Below, piece by piece: positions 1-11,559 of a stretch of DNA of 64,000 bases. Source of the stretch: Tetrapyrgos nigripes (Eukaryota > Basidiomycota > Agaricomycetes > Agaricales > Campanellaceae); contig JAACJM010000234.1 in the NCBI GenBank assembly GCA_013368315.1, positions 1 to 64,000 of the forward strand. Reading direction: 5' to 3'. Under the pieces are notes generated by a model. The model searched no databases, was not told the origin of the DNA, and saw only the letters and a program-made list of their open reading frames with translations. How positions within the stretch are numbered: the first letter of the stretch is position 1; every line of letters starts with the position of its first letter. Made by a program: the position numbers and the translations under genes.

Positions 1-892
1 GAACGTCTACTGCAATCACCCTGAACACATTATGTCAATGGATGTACTACAAGGGAGGGTCCCCGCCAATAAAGACAGCTTCTTTGTTACGTCTACCAGC
101 GACTCCAGTGTTGGTGTCTGGAAGATGAACTCTAAACTCATACTCAGCAATGTATTTAAAGTCAGCCTTCCTCCAGCCTTTGTTCCCCAGACTGTTAAAT
201 TCTGTCAGGCTTTGTGTACTATCATTGTTTTCTCCAAGGCGGGTGGAAGTTTGTGAGTTGTATTCTCTGTTCTCTTTATCATACCACATATGCATTGATA
301 TCTTGTCAGTCTACAGCTTAATGGCAGTACTGGTGAACCATCATGGATAAGGAAGGAAGGCCCAGAATGCATGTAAGCCATAAAACTCCCCAGCTCTGTT
401 CTGTTGGCTAACACCTCACCTCCACAGGGATTCAGTAGCTCTGGACGAAAGCAGAGGTATCTTCACAGCCTGGACCAGAAAGTATGCAGCAGTCTTCTGA
501 CTAAGCAATGCCAAATCCATAATCATGTTTCCAAACAAAGGTTGCAGTGTAGGTGACATGATGCAAGTCGCTTTTGCTGAAGATGGCTCTAAGTTGGTGA
601 TTGGGACCGACTATGCATTGGCCGAAGTCTTTTCTTTTGACTCCAGAAAACGTGTGGAGAGTCTTCCTTACCTGGGAGGGTCTTTGGTGCAGTACATTAC
701 TGTGGGTCTTGGTTTCATTGTGAATAGTTGACCTCCGTAGCTGGCATTTTTCCCTTTCAGACTCTCACCCTTCCTTCTTCCTATCTTGTCACTATCGTGG
801 GTTCTACAAAATGGAAACCAGCGCAGGTGGTTGTTTTCATGAAAAAGCGATTTGTCAACAAGTCTCACTCTCTCCTACGCCCTTCTCTATAA
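1..892 (+). CDS. WD40-repeat domain protein, 3' exons (5'-partial)
   Basis: The gene is open at the left window edge and ends at TAA 890-892. Five exons fit: 1-252, 310-372, 428-481, 548-719 and 761-892. Splice sites are GT-AG with introns of 57, 55, 66 and 41 bp, and the frame is kept across all junctions. Exon 1 carries a WD-like strand ending STSDSSVGVWKM. Later exons carry VAFAEDGSKLVIGTD and SLVQYITVG, typical of beta-propeller blades in fungal WD40 proteins. Without splicing there would be an in-frame TGA at 498-500; it lies inside the 482-547 intron, so the gene looks intact here. WD40 propellers are protein-interaction scaffolds; the specific role is unknown. The family call rests on motif recognition and the N-terminus is outside the window. 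Confidence 0.65.
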
Positions 893-976
893 GGATATGT
901 TCCTGACAGCAACACCAATTTCTAGGGCTTCGCACCATAATTTTTATAGGCTCAGTACTAGTACGGTATACCCATA
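893..976. other. 3' flank of WD40 gene
   Basis: Short AT-rich stretch between the stop codon and the first repeat element. Nothing else is recognised. Confidence 0.4.
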
Positions 977-1436
977 CACTGGGTGCAAATACCAGTAAAT
1001 ACACTGTCATACTGTGATATTACTGAAGACTTACCCGGTGCCACTCAGTTTGTAAATCCTCATCTATTATGGGAGTATTACATGAAAGCAAAAATTTCAG
1101 AACAATTCCATAAGGTTTCTGTAAGTCAGGGTGTATTACTGGAGTCTTTCTATGTGACATTCTGTCACAGTAATACATACTATAATACCATTGAAATTTA
1201 CAGAAGTATTTCAGTGTGACATGTAATCACAGTATGTCATAGAGTAATACAACCTAGATTTACAGAGGACATACATGGGTGCAAATACCATAAATACACT
1301 GTCATACAGTGATATTACTGAAGACTTACTCAGTGCCACTCAGGTTGTAAATTCCCATGTATTATGGAGTATTATAGGAAAGTAAAAATTTCACAACAAT
1401 TCCATAAGGTTTCTGTATGTCAAGGTATATTACTGG
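977..1436 (+). repeat. Direct duplication with a CACTA-like terminus
   Basis: Two diverged direct copies of about 160 bp lie at 981-1142 and 1277-1436, offset 296 bp. Each starts GGGTGCAAATACC and ends near TATTACTGG. The first is preceded by CACTGGGTGCAAA, which is also the outer end of the MITE at 48,139-48,417. The block is therefore probably the left end of a larger member of that family. No matching right end was found in this part of the window. Confidence 0.6.
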
Positions 1437-2300
1437 GTTGAGATAGACAGAAACATTCTGATGTGACACATGGTCACAGGATGTCATATAGTAAGACAGC
1501 CAAGATTTACCAGAAGACTTATGAGATCAAAAGCTCTTGTAAATGACTATCAATAGTGAGTGCATTTATGATAGATTTACTGAGTGACAGGATGGTCACA
1601 GAAATGCTTAAATAAGATCAGTTGTATTAAAGGAGCTTTACAAAACCCAAAACATTAGCATGAAATCTTATAATTTTACAGAAAAGTCATACATCAGGAT
1701 AGAGGACATATGATATCCTGGGTACCTAATAGCTTTAAAGGGATGCACCTGTAAGTCAAGGAGAATTGTTTTTGAATTTATTGGAAAGGGAAAAATCTTG
1801 GAGACTTACAAGAGATATATAGGAGGTGGTAAAATCAAGGAATGATAGCATAAAAGTAGGTGTTTTACTGTATAATTATAACAATGAATGTCAAATTAAG
1901 AAATGAATAGATAGATTTTGGAATGAAAGAGGAAATAACAGTCTACTCAGTTGTAAATGATTTGTGAAGGAAAAAATGGTGAAGGACTTGGGAAGGCTTG
2001 GTGAAGGCCCTCATAGTCATGAGTGACTCACGACAGGTTCCTGAAGGTTTCATGAGTGACTCAAGAAGAACTCATGGGGTTCATGAAGATTTTGTGAGTG
2101 ACTCATGAAGGACTTGTGAAGGACTCAGGTGTCAAGGTCATTGATACACTCAAATGACAAACCACCCCACTTCAGGCACCCCTACTAAGGTACCTAGTTA
2201 GGTGGAATTGCTCCTGCAAGCTAATCCACCTAAGTAGGGGTAGTAACCCAGTCTCTAACCATGTCCCTGGGATCTACCAACTGCCTCCTGGGTCTTCCTG
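1437..2300. other. Non-coding stretch with short degenerate repeats
   Basis: No open gene is seen. It is AT-rich with recurring GTCACA/TGTGAC words. Three copies of TGAGTGACTCA lie at 2020-2030, 2053-2063 and 2095-2105. An imperfect inverted repeat (CCCCTACTAAGG and CCACCTAAGTAGGGG) lies at about 2179-2240. Confidence 0.5.
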
Positions 2301-2301
2301 T

Positions 2302-2923
2302 GGGACATCCCATGAGCTGATTCTTGGCTGTGGGACTAACCAGCTCATCCCTTTGGGATATCCCATGTGTCACACTGTCACACACTTTTGGTTAATTATA
2401 ATATAATTCTGGCACTCAGTTGCATTATTTGTTTCCTGTATTGCCTAGCATGGCAATTTTAATTATACAGCCATATTATTTCCTTCTTGCACTCAAAATA
2501 TTATCCTTACTGATCAGTGCCTCGTAAAATAAAAAAAATTATAAGTCACTGCACCATGCCAAACTGTATCTAGACACATTGCTCACTCTAGCCTTCCGTG
2601 CTTAATTCCTTGTCCACTAAAGAAATAAATAGTACTCTCAATAAATTGTATAGCTATATATTAAAGCTTTATCTAAAGCCCCCAAGTAGGGACTTGGCAC
2701 ATCCCAATGTCTCACTTGGCAGCTGGCACATACTAGTAGATATCTTGGGGCAAGGGACTTGACATTCTCTGTGAATTTTCAAGGGACTTCCCATATTATT
2801 ATGTATCAGAATGGGATGTCCCTGACGCATTCTCCTGGGACATCCCAACCCACACTAGCACATGGGATATCCCTTTTGGATCATATGGGACATCCCAATG
2901 GCTTCCACTCTGTGGGACTTCCC
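2302..2923. repeat. Cluster of GGGANNTCCC near-palindromes
   Basis: Eight copies of the 10-bp motif GGGA(CA/TA/CT/TG)TCCC occur at 2302, 2355, 2783, 2813, 2837, 2864, 2887 and 2914. Six lie within 141 bp. Flanking sequence is AT-rich and no gene is evident. The function is unknown. Confidence 0.6.
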
Positions 2924-3500
2924 AGCAGATTCCGCTCACTGGGCAAATGGCACTCTCTTCTGCACATTTATTGAGAGCAGTAAGATATGAGCAGGGTACA
3001 TGAAAGAAGTATTGGGCCAGATTAGGACTTATATATTACTGGTAAGGCATAGTACTGTATTTACAGTAAAAGAAGGAGGCCAGAGTCCATTGTCCCAGAG
3101 AAAGATGGAAAGGATGACAAAGCTGGTGATGCCAGCCAGAATTGTGCACAACCTTGGGGTGCTTGTGGGCGCTAATGAATCCAGACAATTGCACCCTCCT
3201 TCCCAGCCTGCAAGCTACATCTGTCCTGACAAAGAGATGGGGTCCTGACCCCCTAGCCTCACGCAAAGGGAGGGGGAGAATATTCGTTCTCACTTGCCAT
3301 TCCTGTCCTGACTGAGTTCTCTGCTGTTGTTTGGAATATGTTCCCCATGCCAGTTACTCTCAGTGAAGTCTTCTCTGCTCTAAAAATTGGTGCAAACATT
3401 GGTGCGACCAAAATCTCAAATGCCAACCGGTATGGTTCCGGTTCCGGAAATAGAAACAATAAAATCCGGTCTATGTAATTCTGCGTTGACACCGTGCATT
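2924..3500. other. No gene recognised
   Basis: Short open frames on both strands have no recognisable domain. Nothing is assigned. Confidence 0.4.
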
Positions 3501-3504
3501 TCAT

Positions 3505-5226
3505 GTAAACGCAAGCGTCTCAATTTTTGCGTTTTGCGTTTACATCGTATGTTTCACATCCTTCAGGCCAAGGTAGACTGATTGAAGATGGCCAACCTGA
3601 AATCAACAGGTAGTTCCTTATGTAGAACCTGATCAGTGAATATCCTTTGTGATTTGACCTGTCTCAAATGTAGCCTTGCATTGCTTGGAAATGAGTTTTT
3701 AATGCCCCAGAAGCCATCCCGTATTATATCAGATGTGTAATGTACAGACTTCACTCCCAAGCTAGTGACTTCTGAATTGTAGCTTTAGATTTTCAGATAT
3801 AATAAGTAAGAGACACTCTTGAACCGAGCATATGCTGATCAAAATTCCATCAAATATACTTTATTATTACTCAAACTTTCAAAAATTACTGTACACGCAA
3901 ATTTTGAAATGCACATGTAAACGCAAAGCAAACGTTAGCATCTAGATCAACGCAAATTGTAAAAGCTAGTGTTTACTTCGGGTTTACATGGCGTTCCACT
4001 TGCGTTTACATTTGCGTTTACATACCATTTACTCACTGTCATTTTCCACAGCTTAGCCATCATAAAATGGCCGCCACAGTGGCAACATCCAACAACTTTC
4101 CCATGCGTCTCGTATGAAGTTGTTGCTCTTAGCGGATTCCATCTGAACATCCGAAGGATACTGTACCATTTCAATCAATTTGTCTGTCACATGTCACAGA
4201 CCCCTGTTTTGACAAAATGAAAAAGCAGCTTGTCACAGCAGTGAAAAATAGTTGTGAAAGTTGAAAGTAAAGCAACAAAATCACACGTATTTACCATAAA
4301 TGGACCTGGCCACTTTTGGCTAAGCAAGTATCATTGATTGTCAATGCAATGCACAATTTTCTCATTGTCTCACAACAATGGTAGATACATAAAATCCTTT
4401 GGCTACTATGTGGCAACCCCATCCACAGAGACGAAAAAAATGATGTCACAGGTCACCTAAGGCTCAGACAAAACCAAAATTTCGTCTGGGATGTCACACA
4501 CTTTCTGAGAGATGAATTGATTGAAAATGGTACAGTAGGCATCCGGATTCGGATGGCAGATCTGTTGGAATTAAGTAATAATGATCAAGTTACTAAGCTA
4601 CTATGCATACGGCATCAATCAGGTACTGCGGACATACGGTCAAATGATCATACGGATATACTTAGACTATTTATATTATTATACTACTTCGATTAATGAT
4701 ATATACTTGAGAGTCAAGCGAGATACGTTCGCACGCTCTTACCCCCCACTTTGTGACTCTCGCTAAGACTATTCACTAAGATAACCTAAGTCTAATAAGA
4801 TCGGGTCTTTGTGAGTGCCCCAACCGAGGGGTATTATCGGACCAATCCGAGGATGACCTGCGGATGGTTGATGGGCATGGGAAGAGGTCGTATTGACATT
4901 TTTGGGTCAGCTCGGGCCTTCTTGAGGTACTTTATGAGTGCTCTACACAAGACCTGTTATTTTTATTCACTACTTTCGACTCCACGCAATGCTCCTAAGC
5001 CTGAGAACAACATCTGGCTTATCCATAGTTGGCCCACAAGCTGTACCAAGGCTTACCAGTCGAGAAACCAAGTGTTTACTGCAAATACAGTACTTGTATA
5101 CTTGTAAATCGTAAAAGAAAGACACACCTGGACGCAAAAATATAGGTGCTGTACTACATATACTTACAGTGTAAACGCACGGTATGTAGACGCGGGCGTT
5201 TACATAAACGCGAGGTGTAAACGCAA
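3505..5226. repeat. Dispersed GTAAACGCAA / TTGCGTTTAC motif cluster
   Basis: Copies of GTAAACGCA(A) in both orientations occur at 3505-3514, 3534-3544, 3917-3926, 4000-4009, 4012-4021, 5171-5179, 5196-5203 and 5217-5226. They fall in three sub-clusters about 0.4 and 1.2 kb apart. The pairing of opposite orientations within each cluster suggests subterminal repeats of degraded inverted-repeat elements. Confidence 0.55.
4133..4564. mobile_element. Small inverted-repeat (MITE-like) element
   Basis: The left arm 4133-4182 is the imperfect reverse complement of the right arm 4515-4564; the core shared word is AATTGATTGAAA..TGGTACAGTA. The 330-bp interior contains GATGTCACAGGTCACC (about 4442), which recurs near 7093, so a second fragment of the family lies there. 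No ORF and no clear target-site duplication were seen. Confidence 0.5.
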
Positions 5227-7228
5227 AATTCATTCTACCGATAGAAAGCTATTGAAAATCAAGCGTGTGCATCCCGCCAACAACGCGTTTTCCTTTTCCT
5301 TGTTGGTGGTATAGGAAAATTAACAAAGGTCATCAGGAAAGACCTCATCTGAAAATTTGGTCACATATTGTCGTAAATGGTAGAAATGTGACGAAAAAAT
5401 ACCAATTTTACAATATGGTAGTATTTTATCCACTTCCATCAGCCCCCCTGTGAATTTGGCGAGAATTATGCAATAAAAACAATAAACAACACAATCCTCG
5501 TAAGATTTTACTCAGTTTTTGCATAGAAATTTCACAACGAAACAAAGGGATGGAGAAGAAAACAGTTGTATATTGACCTGGCGTACCAAATACATGACAC
5601 TACGTACATACATCAACCCTACGCAGCTCCCAAGAATCTTCGCAACCAACGATCCCTGTTCAACAAGATATCATCACATTAAGAGATTGTCACACTACAA
5701 TAAAGAGGATCAATCAACGGCCAAGTTAGGACAAGGTACAATGCACTTACCAGACCTACACAACGCACGCCATATGTATAACCATTGGGTGTAATGACTG
5801 TATGGCATATATCAAGTAATCAGTGAACGATGTAGTTATGAAAGCGATGACAGACATACTGGTTGCAAGCCAGACACTAGAAGAAGGAATACAGTGCCCC
5901 TATACCAGGTCTAGATTCAAGAGAAAGACAACAACACATACATCAGCAGCCGGCAGACATGACGTGAAAAATTGCGCACCTATAATATATAGTATTGAAT
6001 GAGGAATATTTCCAACAACTGACGTAGATATGCTGTGCATCACTGGAGCCAGAAGAGCGCATCTCGAAAAAGGACAGGAAAGGTCTTGGAGAACAGAGAA
6101 GAACGAACTGGAGGGAGAAGCAGATGGAGGGAAGGAAGAAGGAAAGCATAGCAAAAATCAACCAACTCCGCATGTGATCGTGTATTCGAGCTCCGACACG
6201 CGTAACTGTATAGTCAATGACGTCAATCAAGTCACACCTTCGCTTCTCATTGTGACAAAACTTGTATCGCCAACGACGAACATATACCTTCAAGCTCGTC
6301 TGACCCCACCAATGTGTTTTAGCCATTTGAATATTGCTCATATGAGTACACTATTTTCCTTGTCCACTTCCCGCAGCTTCTGATATTAACGCCGTATGTA
6401 GATCATGCATGGAACCTTCAAAATATAGTTGCAACAGTGATAATTGGAGGATATAAAGTGGTACGACTACGCATATAAGACTTGTTGATTTTACTGCTCT
6501 ATGTACTCCATGTAAGTACTTTACCAATGCATTCAGATTTTACCTGTATTCCTTTGTATCCTGTATTTGCACCCATCGGCAGCATTGCGTAAGTCTCTCC
6601 GCTGAGATCACTACTGTACAAGTTCAGCATCACTGGTAAGCCGAAAACCTCCAAACATGTCAACGATTTTGCACATACAGCAGAGTACAACCAAATAAAT
6701 CCGAGTGTGAACAGATTTTTTCAAATTTTGACTGCCATACTACTGCTACTACAAAATTTGTACGTATATTGTATAAATTCTCAATTGAGGTTTTTCCTGA
6801 TGGTAGTGATAGGAAGCTCTTCGCTAGGTAGAATTATTTTTGCGACGTCGGTTGGGATATTCATGTTGGTTTTTGTTGAAGTCGTGTTGCAGCGAGACTC
6901 CAAGGTTGGAAAGGTAGCGCGCCGGTCTCTTAATTGTTCGGCACCATCTCTGCATATAGGAATTGCCGTTGTTCAAAGTGCCGGCATATTCCTATTGTTC
7001 TCTCCTATTGTTCTCTAATAACGGCAAGGTCTTGGTATCATTTTCAAATTGTCTATTCAATGTACCTACACACAGGTAGACGAAAAAATTTTGATGTCAC
7101 AGGTCACCAAAGGTCCAAGGTGTATACTATACCAATCAATAAAAGTCAGGCTGTTATGGGTACCGATGTTGATGCAGTCTTGCCACGGTCCGAGTCATGA
7201 CCCCTGGACCGACCCCGATGACCCCGTA
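4565..7228. other. Long stretch without a supported gene
   Basis: Only short open frames occur. The plus-strand frame 6707-7018 encodes about 103 residues with three hydrophobic segments but has no homology I recognise. The opposite strand of 6499-6690 is also open and equally unrecognised. A fragment shared with the 4133-4564 element lies at 7079-7115. No gene is assigned. Confidence 0.4.
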
Positions 7229-7302
7229 CAGCCACTGACCCTGGCCGGACCCGGCCTTCAAGGGTCGGGTCGAGGGTCAGGCATTGGAGAGGAGGGCCGA
7301 CC
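7229..7302 (+). repeat. GC-rich palindromic repeat, copy 1
   Basis: GC-rich DNA in an otherwise AT-rich region, beginning CAGCCACTGACCCTGGCC and rich in GGGTC/GACCC words. It matches 8349-8420 in direct orientation, 1120 bp away, including the conserved end GAGGAGGGCC. Confidence 0.6.
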
Positions 7303-7438
7303 CTGTCCGGCCCTCAGGACCTTGGCTTTCTGTATGACCTAGAGTAGCCACTTTAAATGGCCATCTTGATTTGTCAGACAGAATTATGTATACAGTAATT
7401 AGCTAACTTAGTGTCCTAGACACCTGTATAGTGATGTA

Positions 7439-8101
7439 CAGTTGAACATCTCACTTTGCATCAGCCCTAAATGCATAAATCTGACATTGCATAGGATTTT
7501 GGCGAAATGAACTTGGTTACGCGCCAAATTACTGGAATTTTGCATAATGCATAATGCATAAGGATTTTCAGTCAGATATGCATTGTCAGATCAAGGACCC
7601 TTAAGTACCCCTGAACCCCTGGTAGTTTTAGACTGGTATTAGCATGCTTCGGAGCTCCTCCTCATAGATTTCCTTGCAACCAAATGCACTAAGTTTAAAA
7701 CCCAGACCAGACGCAGTTATGGAAAAATCTATCTTAAGTTTTGAGCTTCCAGATGACCTCTTCCACAAAAATCGACAATCTCGTCAGCCAAAGAAAGAAA
7801 CACCTCGCACGACTGCGAAATCCACTGCTCCTCCTCCGAAGGAGCATCTCACTCTCTACGACAAAATCCAGGTGCTGGAACAGGCATTGCTGAGGTTTCG
7901 CGGTAGCGTAACAAAGCTGCGTCAGTCGAAGACACAGCAGACTAGTATTTACAATACACTACCAAAAGCAGCTAAATTATGTATTACATAATATCACGTG
8001 ATCATGTGGTCCGAAAAATGTCTGGTTCTGACACTGCATGAATCTCACTTTGCATAAAATTTTGGCGAAACGGATTGTATGCAATGTGAGATGTTCAACT
8101 G
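7439..8101. mobile_element. 663-bp Tc1/mariner (pogo-like) MITE
   Basis: Terminal inverted repeats at 7439-7461 and 8079-8101 match at 22 of 23 positions and begin CAGTTGAACATCTCACTTT. Both ends are flanked by TA (7437-7438 and 8102-8103), the target duplication of Tc1/mariner elements. Fungal pogo-type ends often start CAGTT or CAGTG. The interior has an open frame at 7674-7991 (105 aa) containing LTLYDKIQVLEQ, which loosely recalls the start of a pogo/CENP-B helix-turn-helix but has no DDE core. This looks like a non-autonomous deletion derivative. Confidence 0.7.
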
Positions 8102-8348
8102 TACCACTGTAACAGCAATGCTCGGCAAGTTCCAAGATTGTTCCCATAGCTTGAGATGTTGAGCTCAGACACGATTGAGTTCCTTTTGGCCTCAAGTACT
8201 GTATTATAGATTAATCTACATAGATAAAAAGGGTATTCATAAGTGTTTATGGGTTTTTTTGACCTACCTCTCAAGAAAAAAATATATCAGTGTGGACTAG
8301 GGCTGACCAGGGCTGACCCCGGCCTGACCCTGGCCGGCAGAGTCAACA

Positions 8349-8420
8349 CAGCCACTGACCCTGGCCTGGCCCAGCCCTCGAGGGCCGGGTCAAGGGCCAG
8401 GAAATTTGAGGAGGGCCAGG
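8349..8420 (+). repeat. GC-rich palindromic repeat, copy 2
   Basis: Second direct copy of the GC-rich unit described at 7229-7302. Upstream (8295-8348) are further GGGCTGACC-type words. The two copies bracket the 663-bp MITE. Confidence 0.6.
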
Positions 8421-10423
8421 CCCGGCCCGGACCGCGGCAACACTGTGTTGATGGGAGTGGCTCTGGTACTGGTACTGGCAATGGTACTAGTAATGGTATG
8501 GCGAACACGGACGCAAGCAGTGGAGATGACGACGCAGATGTTGATTCTGATTACTACTTATTCCCGTTACCGTATAGGCAGTGGGTTTTATCTCCCAAAT
8601 GCGGTCGATTTCACGCCAATGCTGCGCTCACCACGTGATGTTTTCCTTTTTGGGAGTGCGTTGTCCCACGCTGAACCCCTGGTAAGCTCGTTTTGCAACA
8701 AAGAAACGAGCCCTGACCGGTAGGCTTTCTTTCTTCCTCCCCGCAATGAACGCCCACTCAGCTTCTGTTTACAGCTCTCTCTACAACAATGCTTGGAGTG
8801 CCATCAGACCCAGGCATAGGCGCCAAGATGATGAAATGGCGCACCATGATGGGAACCAAGAATAGAAGCATAAGAAAAAGAAGAACTTCCGACATGAACG
8901 AGATTTCCGCAAGCCGATTGGAATGAGGCATAACCAAAACAGCAAGGTTGTGTTCAAGGCCTAGTTTACATAGAGAAGCTCGGATTCGTTATAGACGGGT
9001 GCCATATACCCAAGGATAGACGCAAAGAAGCCCAAGGAGTAAGTGTCACAGACAAAATCTCTGGAATTGGATAAGCATGGGTTTACATCAGTTACAACCA
9101 GATTAGCAAGGCGGCAATTGAATTCATTGACGCCTAGTGTGCAGTGAGACGTGTTGTAAATGTTGAAGAACATTGACTGGTTGTAGAGAAACACCGTAAA
9201 ATCAAAGACAAAACTTAGGTGAGCGAAATCTGCGCAGTCCGCCTGGCTGCGCTTGCGAACGCTCAGACTGATTGTAATGGCAGGGTTGGAGTCAAAGTAA
9301 TCAGGGCCAAGTTTACACATAGCCAAAGTAAAAACGGAGCAGCAAACAGAAAATATGTGTGAAAGAGCTTCATAGTGGTATGAGAGAGGGATAAAGGAGA
9401 TTGAAAGGAACACATTTGACCCTGTAAGCTGTCGGAATTAAAACGGAAAAGAGCTGGACGAAAGAGGGGTTGCAGCAAGAGACGGTCGGGAGAAGTTGGG
9501 ATGTAATTGACATAGCCACCTGCAGAAACACAGTGTAAACAACTCATCCTCATTTCATTCGGCCTTGTAATAGAGTCTATAGCGGTTATTCTGACATCAA
9601 CTCGATGTTGCCTGAGGAAATAGGCCATGCTGCTGCCTAAGAAGCCCACAGGCACTTTTTGCATTTTTCTGGTACATTGTACGGCCCTCTGTGTGGTGAT
9701 CTTGAAGCTCAGCATCAAGCCTTCGTATACTGCAAGGTGATCCCGATGTCTGAAAAGGCTGCTGCGAGTTCAAGAAGGTTGCAAGACCCAATATTTTTAA
9801 ACGGTTGGAATATTGTGAAGAAAGGGAACGGTAAATGTGCTTTGATGTTCAGTGTCCTACGCGGTGTCAACGCATGCGGACTCACTGTATCAAATCTGTG
9901 GCTACAAATGCAAAGGTACGATGCTTGGCCTCCTTTTCACATTTGCAGCCAAAGCAAAATTTAGTATGCAGATCAAGGGGGAGGGAAAATTTAGCTGAGC
10001 AATATAGGGCTAGTTCAGGGTTCAGCCCAAGATCCTCTTAAAATTTTTTCTCATGTCAGAAAATTTTCGTACTTCAGTACCATTTTTGATGGTAAATTTG
10101 AGTCTGCAAGAGCAAGTACTGGTACTGAGTGCCATGTCGAACACTCCCAGTAACATGCCTGAGCTTCCACAGGTGAATAAAAGTACTAATACTGTGTACA
10201 AAGCAATGTCATGAGTTACAGGATTCAGGTATGTATCTGGGGAGACCAAATCAATGAAGAAGAGGCCTCAGATCCTCAAAACTGTGACATTGTTTGCCAA
10301 AGAAAGGCTGCAAGACCAATTTGTGAGTGCTAGCCTTGTCATGAGACAGTTGGATTAGCGTTGGTTCTGTACGTACCCCGTTTTCGGTTTATGACTTCTG
10401 ATATATATATTCTTACTCGTTAG
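8421..10423. other. No gene recognised
   Basis: The plus strand at about 8440-8720 encodes a Gly/Ser/Thr- then Asp-rich stretch that could be an exon. The minus strand has overlapping open frames at 8961-9718. Neither has a domain or splice pattern strong enough to assign. Confidence 0.35.
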
Positions 10424-11559
10424 GTTATCACGTCTTCTCTTGTTCAACCAGGGCAGATTGGCTCGTACGCTTTGAATGAGAAGGCGATACAATCCATCGT
10501 ATTGTCTCATTTACAATCAGAGTTTGAATATACCACCTCTGTCATCGGTAATACGTTAGAAGAAACTTCATATATGGGCCCTACTGTGTATCGCGACGTG
10601 TAATGGGAAGGAAAGTCCGGCCCAGTGGGAGGTGTTCAGTACAGTACCCGCATCAGCCCTTGTAAGTGCTAGAACTCTTTGTATTTCGCGTGCTGAGCTC
10701 TTTCTCTTGTTAGTCAAGAGTAACGATGTACAACAACCACCGACAGCGGAGCAGCTAAAGGTATTGAATGATGCTATCACCTGTGTTTTAACTTTTTTAA
10801 CTATTTTGAACGGCTTGCTTTGCAGAAATTTGACGAAGCTTATAGTACAAACGGCCCTGGGAAGAGTTCCTCAAGTCGCAAATCTTCCAACACCTACAAA
10901 GCTGTAAGCAAACTGTATAATACAACACGTTGTCTAGTTTAACTTTTTTTCTTTCATTTTGTCAGCAAGCAACATCTCCTTCTACCTTCAAAGATCCCCA
11001 AGAACTTCAAATACAACATACTTCTGCGTTCCGCAAAACCTCCATCGACGTCAACGAAACTGGTATGTATTCGGCATCTACTGCAACTGCAGTTTTATAG
11101 CCGTGATACTAACGTCCACACACAGTACCTATCTTCGATCTCGCTCTGAAACCAGGTCGTCGAGCATTCAAGCTCCCTGACGATCTCCAAAACATTAACG
11201 CATGGCCATTATGGCCTGCAGCGGAATCCCATCGAGATGCGATTGTTGTAGTCGCTTACATGGTCACCAGATATTGTAACCAGAAGAACCCCTCTTCTTG
11301 GAGCGTTACGTTCAACTTGCTCTGGGTCGGGGTTCTCGCCGGTAACCAAAACCCAAAACGGTGCGTATTTGGTTTTGCTCTCGTTATTTGCCACGAGTCG
11401 TTGATGCCAGTCGGTGTTTTCGACAGTCTAATATTTCCGGACACCCCACGGTCTGAGTGTGAACTCGGTGAAGACGAGCACTACGCCGACGACAAAGGAG
11501 AAGGTCCCTCTACGCCGAAACCTTCCTCATCAAAAACTACCACACCAAAAGAAACGTAG
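10424..11559 (+). CDS. Unrecognised multi-exon gene
   Basis: A consistent frame runs through short exons. They are about 10,424-10,595 (after acceptor TTAG), a small exon near 10,640, about 10,722-10,759, about 10,826-10,903, about 10,966-11,063, and a last exon of about 11,126-11,559 ending in TAG. Introns are 50-70 bp with GT-AG ends. The predicted protein has a Ser-rich segment (GPGKSSSSRKSSNTYK). It then has a conserved-looking block (FDLALKPGRRAFKLPDDL and AESHRDAIVVVAYM) and an acidic Pro/Ser/Lys-rich tail. No catalytic motif, signal peptide or membrane segment is evident. The start codon and first exon could not be fixed. Splicing that preserves frame at several junctions supports a real or recently real gene. 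Confidence 0.5.

Noticed and set aside
4811..5107. 98-aa plus-strand open frame
   Set aside because: No domain, no splice context, and the overlapping minus-strand frame is equally long; likely chance.
6707..7018. Short hydrophobic plus-strand frame with possible membrane helices
   Set aside because: AT-rich hydrophobic frames are common by chance; no conserved motif, promoter or neighbour supports a gene.
8961..9718. Two overlapping 150-aa minus-strand frames
   Set aside because: Different frames with no splice link, no recognisable domain, and composition not clearly protein-like.
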